Below are positions 20,311 through 34,224 of a DNA stretch of 64,000 bases, in pieces (positions within the stretch are counted from its first letter, which is position 1; each line of letters begins with the position of its first letter). This stretch comes from Alopecurus myosuroides (taxonomy: Eukaryota; Streptophyta; Magnoliopsida; Poales; Poaceae): NCBI GenBank assembly GCA_028641055.1, contig CM054061.1, forward strand, positions 30,677,523-30,741,522, read 5' to 3'. The notes below the pieces were generated by a model that had not been told where the DNA came from, searched no databases, and saw only the letters and a list, made by a program, of their open reading frames with translations. The position numbers and the translations under genes were made by a program.

Positions 20311-23169
20311 TACGGACAAGATACAAATTGGACTAAGAGTCCTGAAGATAACCGAGAGCGTCCAATCCCTGCCCAGGCCAAGCCGGAGGGATTCCCAAGC
20401 TAACGTCGTCAGACTGCAATGTTGAATATGCAGCCACGAAAAAGATTCGTGGGTCAGTACGGTTAAGTACTGGCAAGGGGGATAAAACCCATACTCACAA
20501 GATACCGGCGTAACCAGTCATCACAAGATACAAATACTTTGGGTACAACGAAAAGGAAGGGATTATTGCAAAGAAGCGGCAGCGGGCTGCACTAACCAAC
20601 TACAGAGAGATACTACAACTTCCGGCTAACAGGAAGAAGATAAGATCGAGTATTGGAACCGACTGAAAGTAAATCCAAACAAACCCATCCTGGATCTCGC
20701 CCCTTATCCGAAGAAGCAATCCGAGGATAACTCACACAGTTGGATTAATGATGGTTCAGATTATTGTGTCAATAAGCCTATTACTAGTCAAGTTGTTAAT
20801 CATTGGGTGTAAGATTGTTAATCATTAGGTTTAAGTTGTCCTGAGTACTTCTTAGCCAGTACTTTCACCAAGTAATCCATAACCGCGGAAAACACGGCTT
20901 CTCGAGAAGATTATCCCTGCAGGGTTGCACCAATTTGGCCGTACACGTAAGAATAACCCGCCAGACGGGGGATCAACCCACCAAGCGAGGTACTCAACAC
21001 AATTCAACTCTTCTTCGCATCAAGCCCAAAGAACCTTGGGCGCACGGCTAATCAAGCCCCGAAGAAAAGGGACCCTCATAGCACTCTAAGACCGTGTCCC
21101 CCTATATGCCGACTACGAAAGTTCCACCCGGGTACCAAGGGCTCGCAAGATCATGCATGCAGCAAATGGAAAACCCGAACTAAATGAGGCGATTTGGACG
21201 AGATGCGAATCGAGTCAAATTGAGGGGGGCGCCCATACTCGCTTCCCACATGCGGGTAGTGCGCTCATCATGGATCAGTAGACAAGAGCCTTTTCCTATT
21301 AGGGTCGACACTAGCAGGCCTCAAAACCACAAAGGGCCTCCTGCCGATGCCTTATCCTCAAATTATTATTACCATTAGCATTAACAGGATTGATTGATTA
21401 ACAACGAGCCCCCCAGAACGATAATAATATTAAAAGAAGTAACCGACAACAGACTCGAGCAAAAGCAACCCTAAGCATGCAACTACGACACGAAGCCAAC
21501 AAGGTAAACAATCAACAGTTAATAGGAAGTGGAAGGAAAGGCTATATCATGGCTGCAAGGTAAACATACGATAGGATCGAGACACAAGCATCGTATCAAC
21601 AGGCTAGAATAAGAACAACGGAAAGAATCGGTAACAAGTGATGAAAGGCAGCCATATGGCAGCAAGTGAGTATACTTGCCTGAGATCCCGCAAGGTAGCA
21701 GAACTTGTCGTTGCTCACATCATCTCAACGTCCTATCCGGGAAGAAGCAACGAACCTCGAACAAACACCGGATGCAACAATTACTACTACGGCAAAAGAT
21801 CCAGCATGATCCTATTTTATATGCATGACATGGCAAGATGCAACAGGGGAAACAACTTAAGCAATTTAATCGGAACCGGAGTCCGGAGAAATAGGAATTT
21901 GTTCAAGTTGTTTAGCTAACCATCAAGTTAAGTGTTGTTTAGCATGGAAAACAATAAAGTAGATGAGTTAGGCAATTTAAATGGAAGGGGCAACAGCTGG
22001 AATTATTTATCCCACACATTCCATATGTTGTCATATAGGTGAACATGCATAACAAGATCTAAAGTGCACAAGATAAGATGCAAACAGAGATATGGATGGC
22101 ATGAACAGATTCCTTGCAATCTTCTGATTGACAAACATATTTTATTTGTTTGATTTGGAATTAAAATGAATTAGTTATGAATTTTGGCAATTTAAATTGC
22201 ATTAACTAAGAGGTGAAACAATTATTCAAATTAATTGTTGCAAACCAGAAAACAAAGTTGATATTCAAGTGTGGCATTTGATTTTGGATGAAAAACATGT
22301 TTTGGGTATTTAATTTGGAGCAACCATTTGAAAGTTATTAATTTTGCCATTTAATTAACCAATTTAAGGATTATTAAATAACATTAATTTTAATTGTCCA
22401 AATTGCAAAACAAAGTTGATAAACAGAAAGTTCATTGAATTTGGACTGAAAAACATATTTGATTTGTGTTATTTGAATTAATTATGAATTAATTATGGAA
22501 TTAACCAAATTTGAGATGAATTGTTTAAATTTGAAATTTGAAACAATTTGAATTGTGCAAAACAGAAAACAAATGCTTTGAATAGGTAGATAATTAAATT
22601 TGGGTCAAGATTCATATTTTATTTTTATTATTTGGATTTAGGAAATAAAAGTTATTAACATTTCATTTTAGGGGCCAAAATGTAATAGCAGGGACTTGGG
22701 AATAAAATACAGGGGCTTGAAAAAAACTAACAAGGACCTGTGAGTGATTACAGATTGTTTGGGTTGGAATTTTGGAAATAAACAAATTTTATTTAATAAG
22801 TTCAAGCAATTTGCAAACATTATTGAATTTAAATTTGTTTGCCAAATTTTAATATTTAAACCCATATTGAAATATGATAAATAAGATTGATTTGATTTGG
22901 ATTTTTGAATTTGCCGTTAGGGTTTTTAACAAAGGGGGGAAAATTTTATTAACAGGCAAATTGATTAAAACAACTTCAACCATTGAAAAACAATTGAGTG
23001 GTTTAGTTTGCAATTTTGAAATTGGGAAGTTTGAACATGTGGGGAAGTTTTAATTGTGTTTGAATTTTGGGTTGTTTTGAAAAACAGAATGCAATGCTCA
23101 TGTGATGCATGTGATGCAAGCAAAAAGAAAACAAACACTTCCTATTAGGGTAACACCCCAGGTGTTACA
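20311..23169 (-). mobile_element. Solo LTR of the 4.4-kb family, copy 1, truncated and internally deleted
   Basis: It is colinear with the reverse complement of 31185-35513. Its right end is the family terminus (GGTGTTACA on +). Its left end begins at TACGGACAAGAT, roughly 230 bp inside the family terminus, and no target duplication is visible. It also lacks the GC-rich block of about 1.1 kb that copies 2 and 3 carry, which is why it is only 2.86 kb. The sequence is non-coding apart from short frames. Confidence 0.8.
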
Positions 23170-23204
23170 CAGTCTCTGCTTTTCTGCGGGGAAAAAAATC
23201 TGGG

Positions 23205-23345
23205 CATGTAGCGCCCCCTAGCCAGGCGCTACACATTGACTTAGAAAATTTCTGGCTTCGCCTGCTCGTGGCAGCTCTCTGTTGCGCTCGGGCAGCTCAT
23301 CAGTTTATATGTGTAGCGCCTAGCTAGGGGGCGCTACATGTGCAA
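23205..23345 (-). repeat. Internal TGTAGCGCC block of the MULE, right copy
   Basis: Inverted partner of 20186-20310. It has two motif pairs, ATGTAGCGCC...AGGCGCTACACAT and GTGTAGCGCC...GGGCGCTACATGT, separated by the GCTCGTGGCAGCTCTCTGTT segment. Confidence 0.7.
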
Positions 23346-23641
23346 AATTTGAAAAAAAAACAGAATCAACAATGTAAACAGAAACAGCAGTGTTAAATTC
23401 ACAGAAACATCAATGTTGAGTTCAAAAAAGCAGAAAGAGTAACAAATTTAGCCGTACCACATAGTTCACAACAAGGTTAAGATAGCATAGTTCTACATAG
23501 TCCATGGCATATTTGCACATAGTTCACGACAACACGAAGTACAATAGACCGATATGCGACAAGGTTCAAAATAAAGAGACATAGTTCGCAACGACATTAG
23601 GGAGCATAATTCTCAAGCTCAAGTTCACATAGGGCATTGCT

Positions 23642-24073
23642 CTACTGTGTAGAGGAAGGTCCCTTGCCCTTCTCCTTCCTCTTAGAAGTGAATTCTTTTT
23701 CCTCCTCCTCTTCCCTTGCAAGGAGATCCTCTCGAAGCACCCTCTCAATAAATATCTTGCTCTCCCTCTCTTTCCTTGCGGCCTCCAAAGCCACGGATTT
23801 CATCCATCTGTCTTCAAAATCTTTCTGACGTTGCTCCGCCGCTTGCTGAGTCTGTTTCCTCATACGGTCTTCATAGTTCAGGCGGTTTATCGTCATTTGT
23901 AATCTTTCCTCCATCTTCGCGTCTACCTCTTCTTTCTTCTTCCTCGCACGTTCCTTAGCATCTTGCTCTTTCACCCTCCTCAAACCCACGTCCAAAAAGT
24001 TCGTCTTCTCGCTTTCATCGTCCGAGTCATCCAACCATTTCATTGGTGCCTTGTTGGGTTGAGATGCCGCCAT
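23642..24073 (-). CDS. Acidic/basic coiled-coil frame (143 aa), last exon of the transposase gene or a separate small gene
   Basis: Intact from M-A-A-S-Q-P-N-K to the stop. An N-terminal D-D-S-D-D-E-S-E acidic patch is followed by a long K/E/R/Q-rich helix (residues about 30-130) that should form a coiled coil, and a basic tail K-R-K-E-K-G-K-G. It lies on the transposase strand, about 100 bp past a possible donor (24177/24178), and its ATG follows a TTTTGTAG acceptor-like site. Splicing to the transposase is possible but the joining phase is not clear. Such a helix could mediate multimerisation, which is inference. Confidence 0.55.
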   Translation of the reverse strand: MAASQPNKAPMKWLDDSDDESEKTNFLDVGLRRVKEQDAKERARKKKEEVDAKMEERLQMTINRLNYEDRMRKQTQQAAEQRQKDFEDRWMKSVALEAARKERESKIFIERVLREDLLAREEEEEKEFTSKRKEKGKGPSSTQ

Positions 24074-24177
24074 ACCTACAAAAGATATAAGTTAATAAGA
24101 AGGCAAAAGTATGAACAATAGTAAGAAGGCAAAAGTAGAAACAATAGTAATGCAAAACAAAAAAATAATGTACATAC

Positions 24178-27100
24178 GGATATGGTCCACGTAGGTATCC
24201 TGTTATACTCTCTCTTCTACCACCGCCATGGCCTCCATAGCCACCACGTCCTCTAAATGCACCTTGGCCTCTCTGAAGGCCAAGTTGTCTCCATCTTTGT
24301 TGTCTAGGAGCTTGTTGGCTAGTAGAAGCTTGTTGGCTCACTCTTTGTTGTGTTGAAGCTTGTTGGCTACTAGAAGCTTGTTGGCTACTAGAAGGTTGGC
24401 TAGGAGTACCATGTTGGCTGTTTCTTGGTTGGCTACCAACATGTTGGCTTGTGCTTGTTTCATTTCCCTTTGCTCTTTTTCCTTGGGTGCATCTTCTTGA
24501 GTTGTGCCCCACAACATTGCACTTCCCACAGCGTGTTCTCTCACGAGGCTCTTGGAATTGGTTGTTGCGGCATTCTCTCCCACCACGGCCCCAACCGTCC
24601 ATGTCACCCCTAAAACGCTTTGTCTTTCGTCTTCCCCGTTTGATCACCTTCCATATCGGATCGGGCCATAGTTGAATTCCATGATACTCTGGTCATTGTG
24701 ATCGGTCAAGGTATGGATGAAATCTAGGAGCCCATGTTTTTTTGGTCGTCACAATAGAGAATTCGGAATGTCTAACTGTGAGTGGGTGATTAATATCCAC
24801 ATTTAGGGTACGAGACACCATTAGCAAGTGAGAGCAAGCGAGATGAAGCAATCGTGGCCTTTCGCATGTGCAGTCACAATTCTTCAGAGAGACCTTAAAT
24901 GCCCGACCTCCATGTTGGACACCATCGGCCGTGGTTCCTCCAGGCTCGTTAACTTGGTAAATAAACTCCTCATTATCATAAATTGTTGCTATTTGGGAGT
25001 CTGCCTTCCTTGATTCAAATTGCATGAAACTATCAACCTTTGGAGGAAACTCATACTTGTATTTGTGCTTGTTGTCTCCCATAATATGTTTATCTGTTTC
25101 CTCCGAGTACTTTAGCAAATACTCATTCAACTTGGTGAATGTATACTCAACTCTTGCGGTTACGGGCAAAGCACGCACACCCTTCAGAACCTTGTTGAAG
25201 CATTCTGCCATGTTGCTTGTCATTTGACCATACCCACGGCCATCTTCATCAAAAGCTCTTGCCCACTTCTTCGTAAGGTGAATGTGCCTATTCAGCCACT
25301 CTTGCCCACCGGCGTTGAGGGATCTATTATCCAACAGTTTATTGTACAAATTTGCAAACCGCTTTTCGGATAAAGCCATACAACAATCTTGAAAATCATC
25401 GATCAACTCCTTGCTACCACATGCCCTATAGAAGTTTGAACAGAAATACCTCATGCACCATCTATGGTGCAAAGGAGAATGGCCGGGAATTTCAATATCA
25501 ACCGCATTTAGAATTCCTTGATGGCGATCCGAGATGACACATATTTCCCTTTGAGGCAACAATACCTTGGTCCTCAAAAGATGAAAGAACCATACCCAAT
25601 TAACATTGTTCTCCGCATCCACCAAAGCAAAAGCCAATGGCACTAAACGGTTGTTGGCATCATTTCCTATTGCAACCAATAGAGTGCCCATGTATGGACC
25701 TGTCAAAAACGTACCATCAACGGAGATGACCGGTCTACAATGTTCAAAAACACTCACACATTGCTCAAATGCCCAAAATGCACGGCCAAATACACGGGCA
25801 GTCTTTCCGTTGAGGGTCCTTGTTTTTTCCCCAAAAGGCTCAACCACATGAACCATCCCGGGGTTAGTGGCGGCGATGGCTCCCAACAACCTAGGGATTC
25901 GGTTGTATGCTTCCTCCCAGTCACTGTACAACATCTTGAATGCGGCTTGCTTCGCCTTCCATGCCTTTCCATACTTCACCTTGTAGTGAAAAAGGTTCTC
26001 CACAAGTTCAATGACACACTTAATACTAATCGTTGGAAGTGACAAGATGGAGTTGGAAATCCTATAAGCGATGAACTCGGAGGTCAGTTGTCGGTGGTCC
26101 TGATTCACTTTCTTTCCATCGGCACTCTTGCCATCAAGCTTCTTGCCTCGGCACATGTGAGTTTCCGCACAACTAGATATGTGCCATTCGGGCCCTTTTT
26201 TGAATGGTTTTGCACGCACAATCCATGGACATCCATCCTCCAAGCAAGCAACCGTGTAACGCTTCGTTCTGTCCGATGGACAACTCTAAACGGACGATGG
26301 TACTTCACCGAGTACTCCTTGATCCATATCTGAAATTCCAACAACGTTGGAAACTTCAAACCGGGATATATCCCACTCTCCACGTGATTCATATCCCGGT
26401 AAGAAGTTGGTCTAGCTCCGGTCTAGCTCTGAGCTCTATACCCTTGCCACCGTCTACTGTGGCTTCATCCGCAAGACTAACATCACGAAACAATGGAATC
26501 CGATGATCCCATCCCAATACCTTCTTGAAGGCTTCTGCCTCCTTCGTCGTGAACCTCTCCTCATCAACTTCTTCATCCGGACCCTCGTCATCCGACCCCG
26601 ATGCATAGCATCGAGAATAAGGTATGTCATGATCCATAGTCTCTTGCACATAATATGCATCCAAATCTCCAACATTGTTGTCATGGAGTTCGACTCCATT
26701 CTCATTATCCTCATACTCATCATCCCCATACTCATCTTGATTATTTGTAATGGGGCAAAAAAATTTCCTCACTTCATGTTGGGGGGAAGGAGGTTCAAAG
26801 ACTACTTCTTGGTTCGTGAGTGTTGGACTTGTACCATGAAATGAGGAGGCACAACGGTTGAGGTCCAAGTTCATACGAGCATCAACCTTTTTAGTGGCAA
26901 ATAACTCGAGAGACTTGTCTAGTGACTCAGCCACGGTCTCCTTGTATGCAACCCAACGTAGCTCGGAGTTGATACGCAAAAACTTCCAACGAATGTGCAA
27001 TCCATGACCCGCGTTATGTCTTCCCTCCAACTCTATTTCATCACTTCGGTCCATCCAATTCAACTCAACTCTAACTTGTTCCAAAACCTCCGCATAGGTA

Positions 27101-27204
27101 GGACTACGCTCGAAGACCAAGGATATCTCACCCGGATCCGGTTCCAAATCACTTTTCATGAATGCGTCCTTGTCCACATGATGAACATGAACAATTCTCG
27201 ACAT
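24178..27204 (-). pseudogene. MURA-type (MULE) transposase with SWIM zinc finger, lightly broken
   Basis: Catalyses excision and integration of Mutator-like elements. From M-S-R-I-V-H-V at 27204: an N-terminal region with acidic stretches, then the DNA-binding part, then the MULE domain with V-I-S-V-D-G-T-F (first Asp), C-V-I-S-D-R-H-Q-G-I (second Asp) and S-N-M-A-E-C-F-N (Glu). A SWIM finger C-D-C-T-C...A-C-S-H follows, and a CCHC knuckle C-G-K-C-N-V-V-G-H-N-S-R-R-C lies in a Ser/Gln-rich tail. Only three breaks are visible: one-base frame changes near 26390 and 26278, and an in-frame TGA at 24693. The gene is upstream-interrupted by the LINE at 27436, within the presumed 5' untranslated intron. 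Recent decay is inferred. Confidence 0.9.
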
Positions 27205-30200
27205 TCCTAAAATAATGAAGATAACAATGTGGAAAATTAAAACAATTCATTACTAATGCCAAAATTAACTTATATTGCTACTACCCAAACAAAATGACTA
27301 AATTTTACCTAAAACAATCTAACCCTAGTCCTAACAAGTATCTAGCCCTACCATATAAGAACCCTAACCCTAACAAATATCTAGCCCTAACATATAAGAA
27401 CCCTAACATTTAGGCAACCATACAAGCCACCATCTTTTTTTTTTGATAAAGGGATTTTATTACTTAAGAAGTTTAAGCATTACACCCGGCCTCTGCATTG
27501 TGAAATGCACACAGCCAAAATCCAAAATAGAAAATAAAATACGACAAGTCTATCGAATCACGTAGATGTAGACAGTCGATGCTATGGAGCCTCTATCCGT
27601 AGATCACGCGGCCATCCATGTGGGATAAAAATATCCCTCGCCACCTGCTCCAGCCGTGCACAACCCTCCATAAAAAGGTCTCGAAACTCCCCCCGCTGTA
27701 ATGTGGACCACGAACCGAGAATACCTGTGCACCTGAACAGAACCTGCATACGATAGAAATTTTTATTATTGAAAATCTTGTCATTTCTACAAAGCCAGAG
27801 CAACCAAATAACGGCAAGCGCTCCTACCCTAATAATAGTCTTGAATCGTTTATCTATCCCATTTAACCAGTGGCCGAATATATTCGCGACTGATGTGGGT
27901 TGATAAATATTCGAAGCCATTTGGATAGCGGACCATATAGAACGCGCAAAAGTGCAATCAAAGAATAAGTGATTAATCGTCTCATCTTGAGAACAAGATA
28001 CACACTTAGAGCTCCCATGCCAATTACGTTTGACAAGATTATCCTTAGTCAGTATGACTCCCTTCCGAAGATACCATGCAAAGACCTTAATCTTTAATGG
28101 TACCTTCAGACGCCATACATTTTTGAAAATATCGACTGGCATGTCTGTTTGGATCATGGCCCTATACATGGAATCCACCGAGAACATTCCGTTCTTAGTG
28201 AATTTCCAACGAAATTCATCGGTGCCTGTTGTTAGATTCACCGTAGTTAATCTATGAACTAGATTCTACCAAGAATCAAGTCTTGGCCCGATTAAATCTC
28301 GTCTGAACGTAACATTAGGAGGTGATGTTTGCATGACCGTAGCCAGCGTATCATCCTTATGTCGCGCTATAGTATATAAAGCTGGATACTGTTCTCGGAG
28401 GGTGGTGTTACCTAACCACTTATCCTCCCAGAATCGTATTTGCGATCCATCCTTAATCTGAAATACTCCATAGCGAAAAAACGAATCTTTTTTCGCCATA
28501 AGTCCAGCCCAAAAGTGTGAATCTCCAGGTTTCCACATAACCTGTGAGACTGCTTTCGAACCTATGTATTTTCGTTTAAGAAGGGTTTGCCAAACGCCAT
28601 CTTCAGTTAATAATTTGAACAACCATTTGCCAAGTAGAGCAGAGTTCTTGACTTGTAAGTCATGAATACCTAAGCCCCCTTGATCTTTTGGTCGACAAAC
28701 TATATCCCATCTGGCTAATCGATATTTCTTTTTCTCGCTGTCACCCTGCCAAAAGAATCTTGATCGGAAATAATCCAGTTTTTTCAAGACGCCTTTGGGC
28801 AGTTGGAAGAAAGATATCATATATAATACCATATTGGATAGTACTGAATTAATGAGTACTAATCTTCCACCTAGTGACAGCAATTTTCCTTTCCAACTAG
28901 CAAGTCGTTGTTGCAGGCGTTCTTCAACGTGACACCATTCAGCATTAGTCAATCTCCTATAATGTATTGTTATTCCCAAATACTTTATAGGGAATTGACC
29001 CTGCTCACAACCGAATAAATCGGCGTACTGTGCAGCAGCTTCCTGGGCCTCGCCAAAGCAGAACAATTCACTCTTATGGAAATTGATTTTTAATCCGGAT
29101 AATTGCTCGAACACTGAAAGTATAAGTTTCAAGTTCGATGCTTTCTCCAAATCATGTTCCATAAAAAGAATCGTATCGTCCGCATATTGAAGAATAGATA
29201 ATCCCCCATCGACTAGATGTGGGATTACTCCCTCAATTTGACCGCTTTCCTTAGCTCTGTCAATCATGATCGCTAACATGTCTGCCACAATATTGAACAA
29301 TACGAGCGATAGCGGATCACCTTGCCTTAAGCCTTTTTTTGTTTGGAAGTAACGACCAACATCGTCATTGACTTTGATAGCCACACTACCTCCCTCCACG
29401 AAACTGCGAACTAGAGTACACCATTCCTCTGAGAATCCTTTCATTCTCAGAGTTTGCTGGAGAAACTCCCAGTTCACCTTATCGTAGGCCTTTTCAAAGT
29501 CTATTTTAAGGATTACACCACTTAGTTTTTTCGAATGCATCTCATGTACGGTTTCGTGTAAAATCACGACTCCATCAAGGATGTTCCTACCCTGCATGAA
29601 TGCAGTCTGTGTAGGTTTTACCACATGATCTGCCACCGAATTCAACCTCATGGTTGCAACCTTTGTAAAGATTTTGAAACTAACGTTTAGAAGGCAGATA
29701 GGTCTATACTGTTGTATCCTTTCTGCGTCCAAAACCTTTGGTAACAAAGCGATTTCCCCAAAATTTAGGCGGTACAGCTCTAGTTGTCCAGTGTGTAAGC
29801 AACCAAACATCTCGATCAGGTCATCCTTAATGACCTCCCAAAAATGCTGGTAAAACTCTGCTGGACATCCATCTGGGCCAGGTGCCTTATTATGCTCCAT
29901 TTGGAATATCGCTTTCTTTATCTCCTCTTCCGTGAAGGGAGCATTAAGAAACGTATTTTCCTCGTTAGAGACTTGGGGAATATCATCTATTCGGGTCTCG
30001 TCCATAGTAATATTACTTACTTCAGGAGCCCCAAATAGACCTTTATAGAACTTTGTGATATAAGCCTTGAGGCACTCTTGTCCCTCAATCAGCCCTTCAT
30101 CCTGATGGAGAGAATGAATTCGTTTTTTCATGTGTCTGCCATTGGCAACATTACGGAAATAACGTGTATTCGAATCTCCTTCAAGAATGAATTGAGCCTT

Positions 30201-32578
30201 AGATCTCTGATACCATTTGAGTTCCTCTTCTCGCAACATTTTTGCTATTTTTGCGTTTGATTGACTTTTAAGTTCAACCTCTTGCAAAGATAACAATCGT
30301 GTCTCAGCGATCCGATCCCACTCATCTATAATGGAACAAAGCCGCTCTTTTTCTTTTTTGAGCATTCCAGTCGTATGTCTAGCCCATCCCCGGAGATATT
30401 TACGCAAGTTGCGCATTTTATTATTCCATCTCCGAATTGGACTATCACCAATGACCGGTTTGCTCCACACTCTCTTAACTAGATCATCGAAACCATCACG
30501 TAATAACCAGCCCAGTTCAAACTTAAACTGCGGATGTGATAGTGGTTTCTTTGTTCCAGTTGATAGTAGGAGGGGAGCATGGTCTGACAAAGCCTCAATA
30601 CGTTCTAGCGCACGCACAGTGACCAATGGGAATTTATCTTCCCAATCGGTACTCATCAGCACGCGGTCTAGTTTTTCATACGTAGGCTCCGGAAGACTGT
30701 TTGCCCACGTGAACTGTCGACCCGTCATGTAGACCTCTCTCAAATCCAAGCTATCAATTACAGCGTTGAACAAGAAAGGCCAATGACCATCAAACCGTCC
30801 ACGGCTCTTCTCGTGTGGAAATCTTAGCATATTAAAATCTCCACCAATTAACATTGGATGTGGATTTTGATTAGCCAGATTCACCAACTCGAGGAGAAAA
30901 GCCTCCTTAAACTCTTCCTGGGCCGCACCATACACAGCAACCAGACTCCATACGAAATTGTCCACACGGTTTCGGAGATGTAATTTTATATGAAAATCAC
31001 CATCCGACCTTGCTAACACATCTATGGAATCTGATTTGACGCCTAGTAAAATGCCCCCTGATCTACCACGTGGAGGTATAGAATGCCAAGTGAAGTCTAA
31101 ACCCCCTGAAAGGCGGTTCAAAACACTCACTAGGAAGTCTCTCCTCCCCGATTCGGAGATAGCCACAAACTCCAAGTTATGATCTGTAACACCTGGGGTG
31201 TTACCTTAAACAGAAGTTGGTTGTTTTTCTTTTTTGCATGCATCACATGCATCATAAGCATTGCATCATGTTTTCCAAACCACTCCAAAATTCAAACCAA
31301 TTAAAACTTTACAAACATGTCCAAAAATTTATAATTAAACATGGCAACCTAAACAACTCCAATTGTTTTTCAATAGTTGAAGTTGAATTGCTTGTTAATA
31401 ACACTTTCCCTCTTGTTGAAAACCCTAATGGCAATTCAAAAATTCAAAGCAACTCAATCTTATTTATCATATTTCAATATGGGTTTGAAAATTAAAAATT
31501 GGCAAACAAATTAAATTCAATACTGTTTGTATAATTGCTTGTTGCTTATTAAATAAAATTGGTTATTTCCCAAAAATTCCCAAAACAAACCTTATTTGAA
31601 AATTCAACTAACCACTTTAAAATTCCAACTAATAATTCCAAGTTTGAGAATAATGCTAACATTGCTTCCATTTTTCTGTTTTGAAAGTAATGAAAATATT
31701 TAATGAACTAAACCCCCCCCCCCCCCCCCAAATTCCATTCCTTTTCCCTCTTTCATTCTTTACAAAAAAAAAGAAATCAATCAACTAATAGGAAAAAAAA
31801 ATTAAGAGAGAGGAGAGGGAACCAGCCCAACCCCATCCTCTCATTTTTCTCCCCAGCCCACCAAACCTTCTGGCCCATACCCCCCTCTCTTTTTCTGTCG
31901 TCTTCCTCCTAGCGACGTCACCTTCTCTGTACGTCCTCTCCTGAGCCGCTCGATCCTCCCCCACCCTTCCGATGGCCTGCCGTACCCATGGCTCCTTCCC
32001 CATATATCTCCCCTCACCCCTCTGCTAGCCCTAGAAACCCTAGTTCCCCTCCCCATCGCCGCCGTCCTCTCTATTCCCCCTCCTCTCTGCTAGTTCTTTG
32101 CCTGAACCTAACTGAACCACCGAGACCACCATCGCCTCCCCTCACCACCGATAGCCAGGGTCACCTCGAGGAGCCTCGGATCCCGGGAATGGAACCGCGG
32201 CATCCTCCTGCATCTCCCCGTGTCCTCGTCGCTTGCCGGGAGGCACCACGGAGCCCGCGCCGTCGCCGGCAACTCCCGCCGTTTCTGCCCCGGCGACTGA
32301 ACGACGACACCGAGCAGCAGGTGATCGCCCTCTGCTCCTCCCTTCCCCTCTCTCCCTGTCCGCCTCCGCGCTGCACACCGCACCCACACATCACCACACG
32401 ACGCACCGGCGAGCACCTGCACCGCCGCTGTCCACCCCGACGAGCACCGCGGCCTTCCGTTCGTTCGAGGTTTAGTTCGTCAGGTTCAGAGAGCGAAACT
32501 GTCTGTTCCAAATTCAGTTAACCCCGCATAGCAACCTCTTCTTGTTCGCGTATCTGTTGCTATCACCAAAGTTCAGAG

Positions 32579-32661
32579 TACCGCAGCGGTTCAGTCCGCT
32601 TCCGTGCAGCGAGGCGTCCCGGGTTCGAGACCCCGCGGGCGCACAAGCACCCCCCCTTTTT
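32579..32661 (+). ncRNA. tRNA-like RNA polymerase III-type module in the LTR
   Basis: An A-box-like TACCGCAGCGG at 32579 matches TRGYNNARYGG at 10 of 11 bases. A perfect B-box GGTTCGAGACC stands at 32622-32632, 43 bases on, the distance found in tRNA genes. The T-arm can pair 4 of 5 bases and a TTTTT run follows at 32657. No convincing acceptor or anticodon stem forms, so it is a tRNA-derived relic or promoter, not a tRNA gene. The third LTR copy has a counterpart at the same place. Confidence 0.45.
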
Positions 32662-34224
32662 GCAATTTCTTCCGCGCAGGGGGCAGAGGCCCACCAGTCG
32701 GTGGCCCAGTGCGCCACCTCACCGCGCACCCGCCACGTTGGCGCTGGGGCCCCGCGGTCAGCGTCACGGTGTGTGCCCCCAGCGAGTAGAAAAAGGCCAG
32801 GGACCTTTCCGAAACCTTTTTCTTCCACACAAAGGTCCCTGAAAAATCACAAATAAGTCCCTGTTTTCAAATCAAACCTAACTTCTTAATTCCAACTCCA
32901 ATTAATACAAACAAAATATGTTTTCTGCCCCAAATTTAATTGTCTATCCAACTATGCCATTTGTTTTCTGTTTTGAACTTTCAAAATGCAATTCAAATTT
33001 GAATTCAAATAATTCAATTGTAATTTGCAACAATTCATAAATAATTCATACTAATTCCAAATAAGGCAAATAAAATATGTTTTCCATACCATTTTGAATA
33101 ACCTTTTCAAATATAAATTTTGTTTCATGGTTTGAATAATTTAAATTGCCTAAATAATTTAATCCTTGTTTAATTCATTTAAATTTGATAAAATCATAAC
33201 TTGCTCAAAATAAAATAATTTTGAACATGCAAAATATGTTTTCAAACCATCAAAGTGTGAACTTTTCAAATGTGAGTTTGAATTTATGTTTTGAACAAAT
33301 AAAAGTTCAATTAAATTCAAACTTGTTTTAAATTCATTTAACACTTGTTTAATATTGTTTAATTCATAATTAAATTATCCTAATTCCAATTTCAATATTT
33401 GAAACATGTAATCCAACTAAAATTTGATGTACTTTTCAAATATAAACTTTATTATTTGTTTTGAACACTTTAACTTGCTGAAAACAACAATTGTTTGTGT
33501 GACACCCTTAAGGAACCAAAATTTTCTAACTTAATAAATAAATTTCTAAAATTGGTAAACCTTATTTCCAATTGATTCTATTGTTGTTATTTTGTTGTTT
33601 TCCTCATCCATGCCTCATCCTAAACCACTTTCACCTAATGATTAGTAGGAAAACAATTGTTTCAACCATAATTCATGGGCTTTTCATATGCAACTCAAAT
33701 TGCATATGGGTCCATTTAAATTTGTTTATCTTGTCAACTAGTTTACTTTGATGCATCTTTAAACCTGTCATGCATCCATATCTTGATCATGCTGGATCTT
33801 TTGCCGTAGTAGTAATTGTTGCATCCGGTGTTTGTTCGAGGTTCATTGCTTCTTCCCGGATAGGACGTTGAGATGATGTGAGCAACGACAAATTCTGCTA
33901 CCTTGCGGGATCTCAGGCAAGTATACTCACTTGCTGCCATATGGCTGCCTTTCATCACTTGTTACCGATTCTTTCCGTTGTTCTTTTCTGCTAGCCTTAG
34001 TAGTAGTTGTTTCTGTTACGAACCCATCACATGAATCCCTTAACCTTGATATTGCCTCACCTCCATACCTATAACCATTGATTGTTGCCCGTGTCTTACT
34101 AGCATGCTTAGGGTTGTTTTGCTCGAGTCTGTTACCCGTTACTTTCTGTTATTACTTCATTATGTTCTGGGGGGCTCGATGTTTAATCAATCAATCATGC
34201 TACTGTTATTGTTAAATAATAAAT

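Noticed and set aside
21638..21919. Small frame starting M-M-K-G-S-H in LTR copy 1 (also 33743-33958)
   Set aside because: It is shared only between two close LTR copies and lost in copy 3. General sequence identity explains it.
27300..27415. CCCTAACCCTAA-like stretch resembling a plant telomere repeat
   Set aside because: There are only a few imperfect units, mixed with ATCTAGCCCTA. This fits a leader sequence of the MULE gene, not a telomeric tract.
31988..32521. Pro/Arg-rich frame in the GC-rich block of LTR copy 2
   Set aside because: Many overlapping frames occur on both strands of this GC-rich DNA. No motif is seen and no counterpart is kept in copy 3.
32579..32640. Functional tRNA gene
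   Set aside because: The A- and B-boxes are good, but no acceptor stem or anticodon arm forms, so I list it only as tRNA-like.
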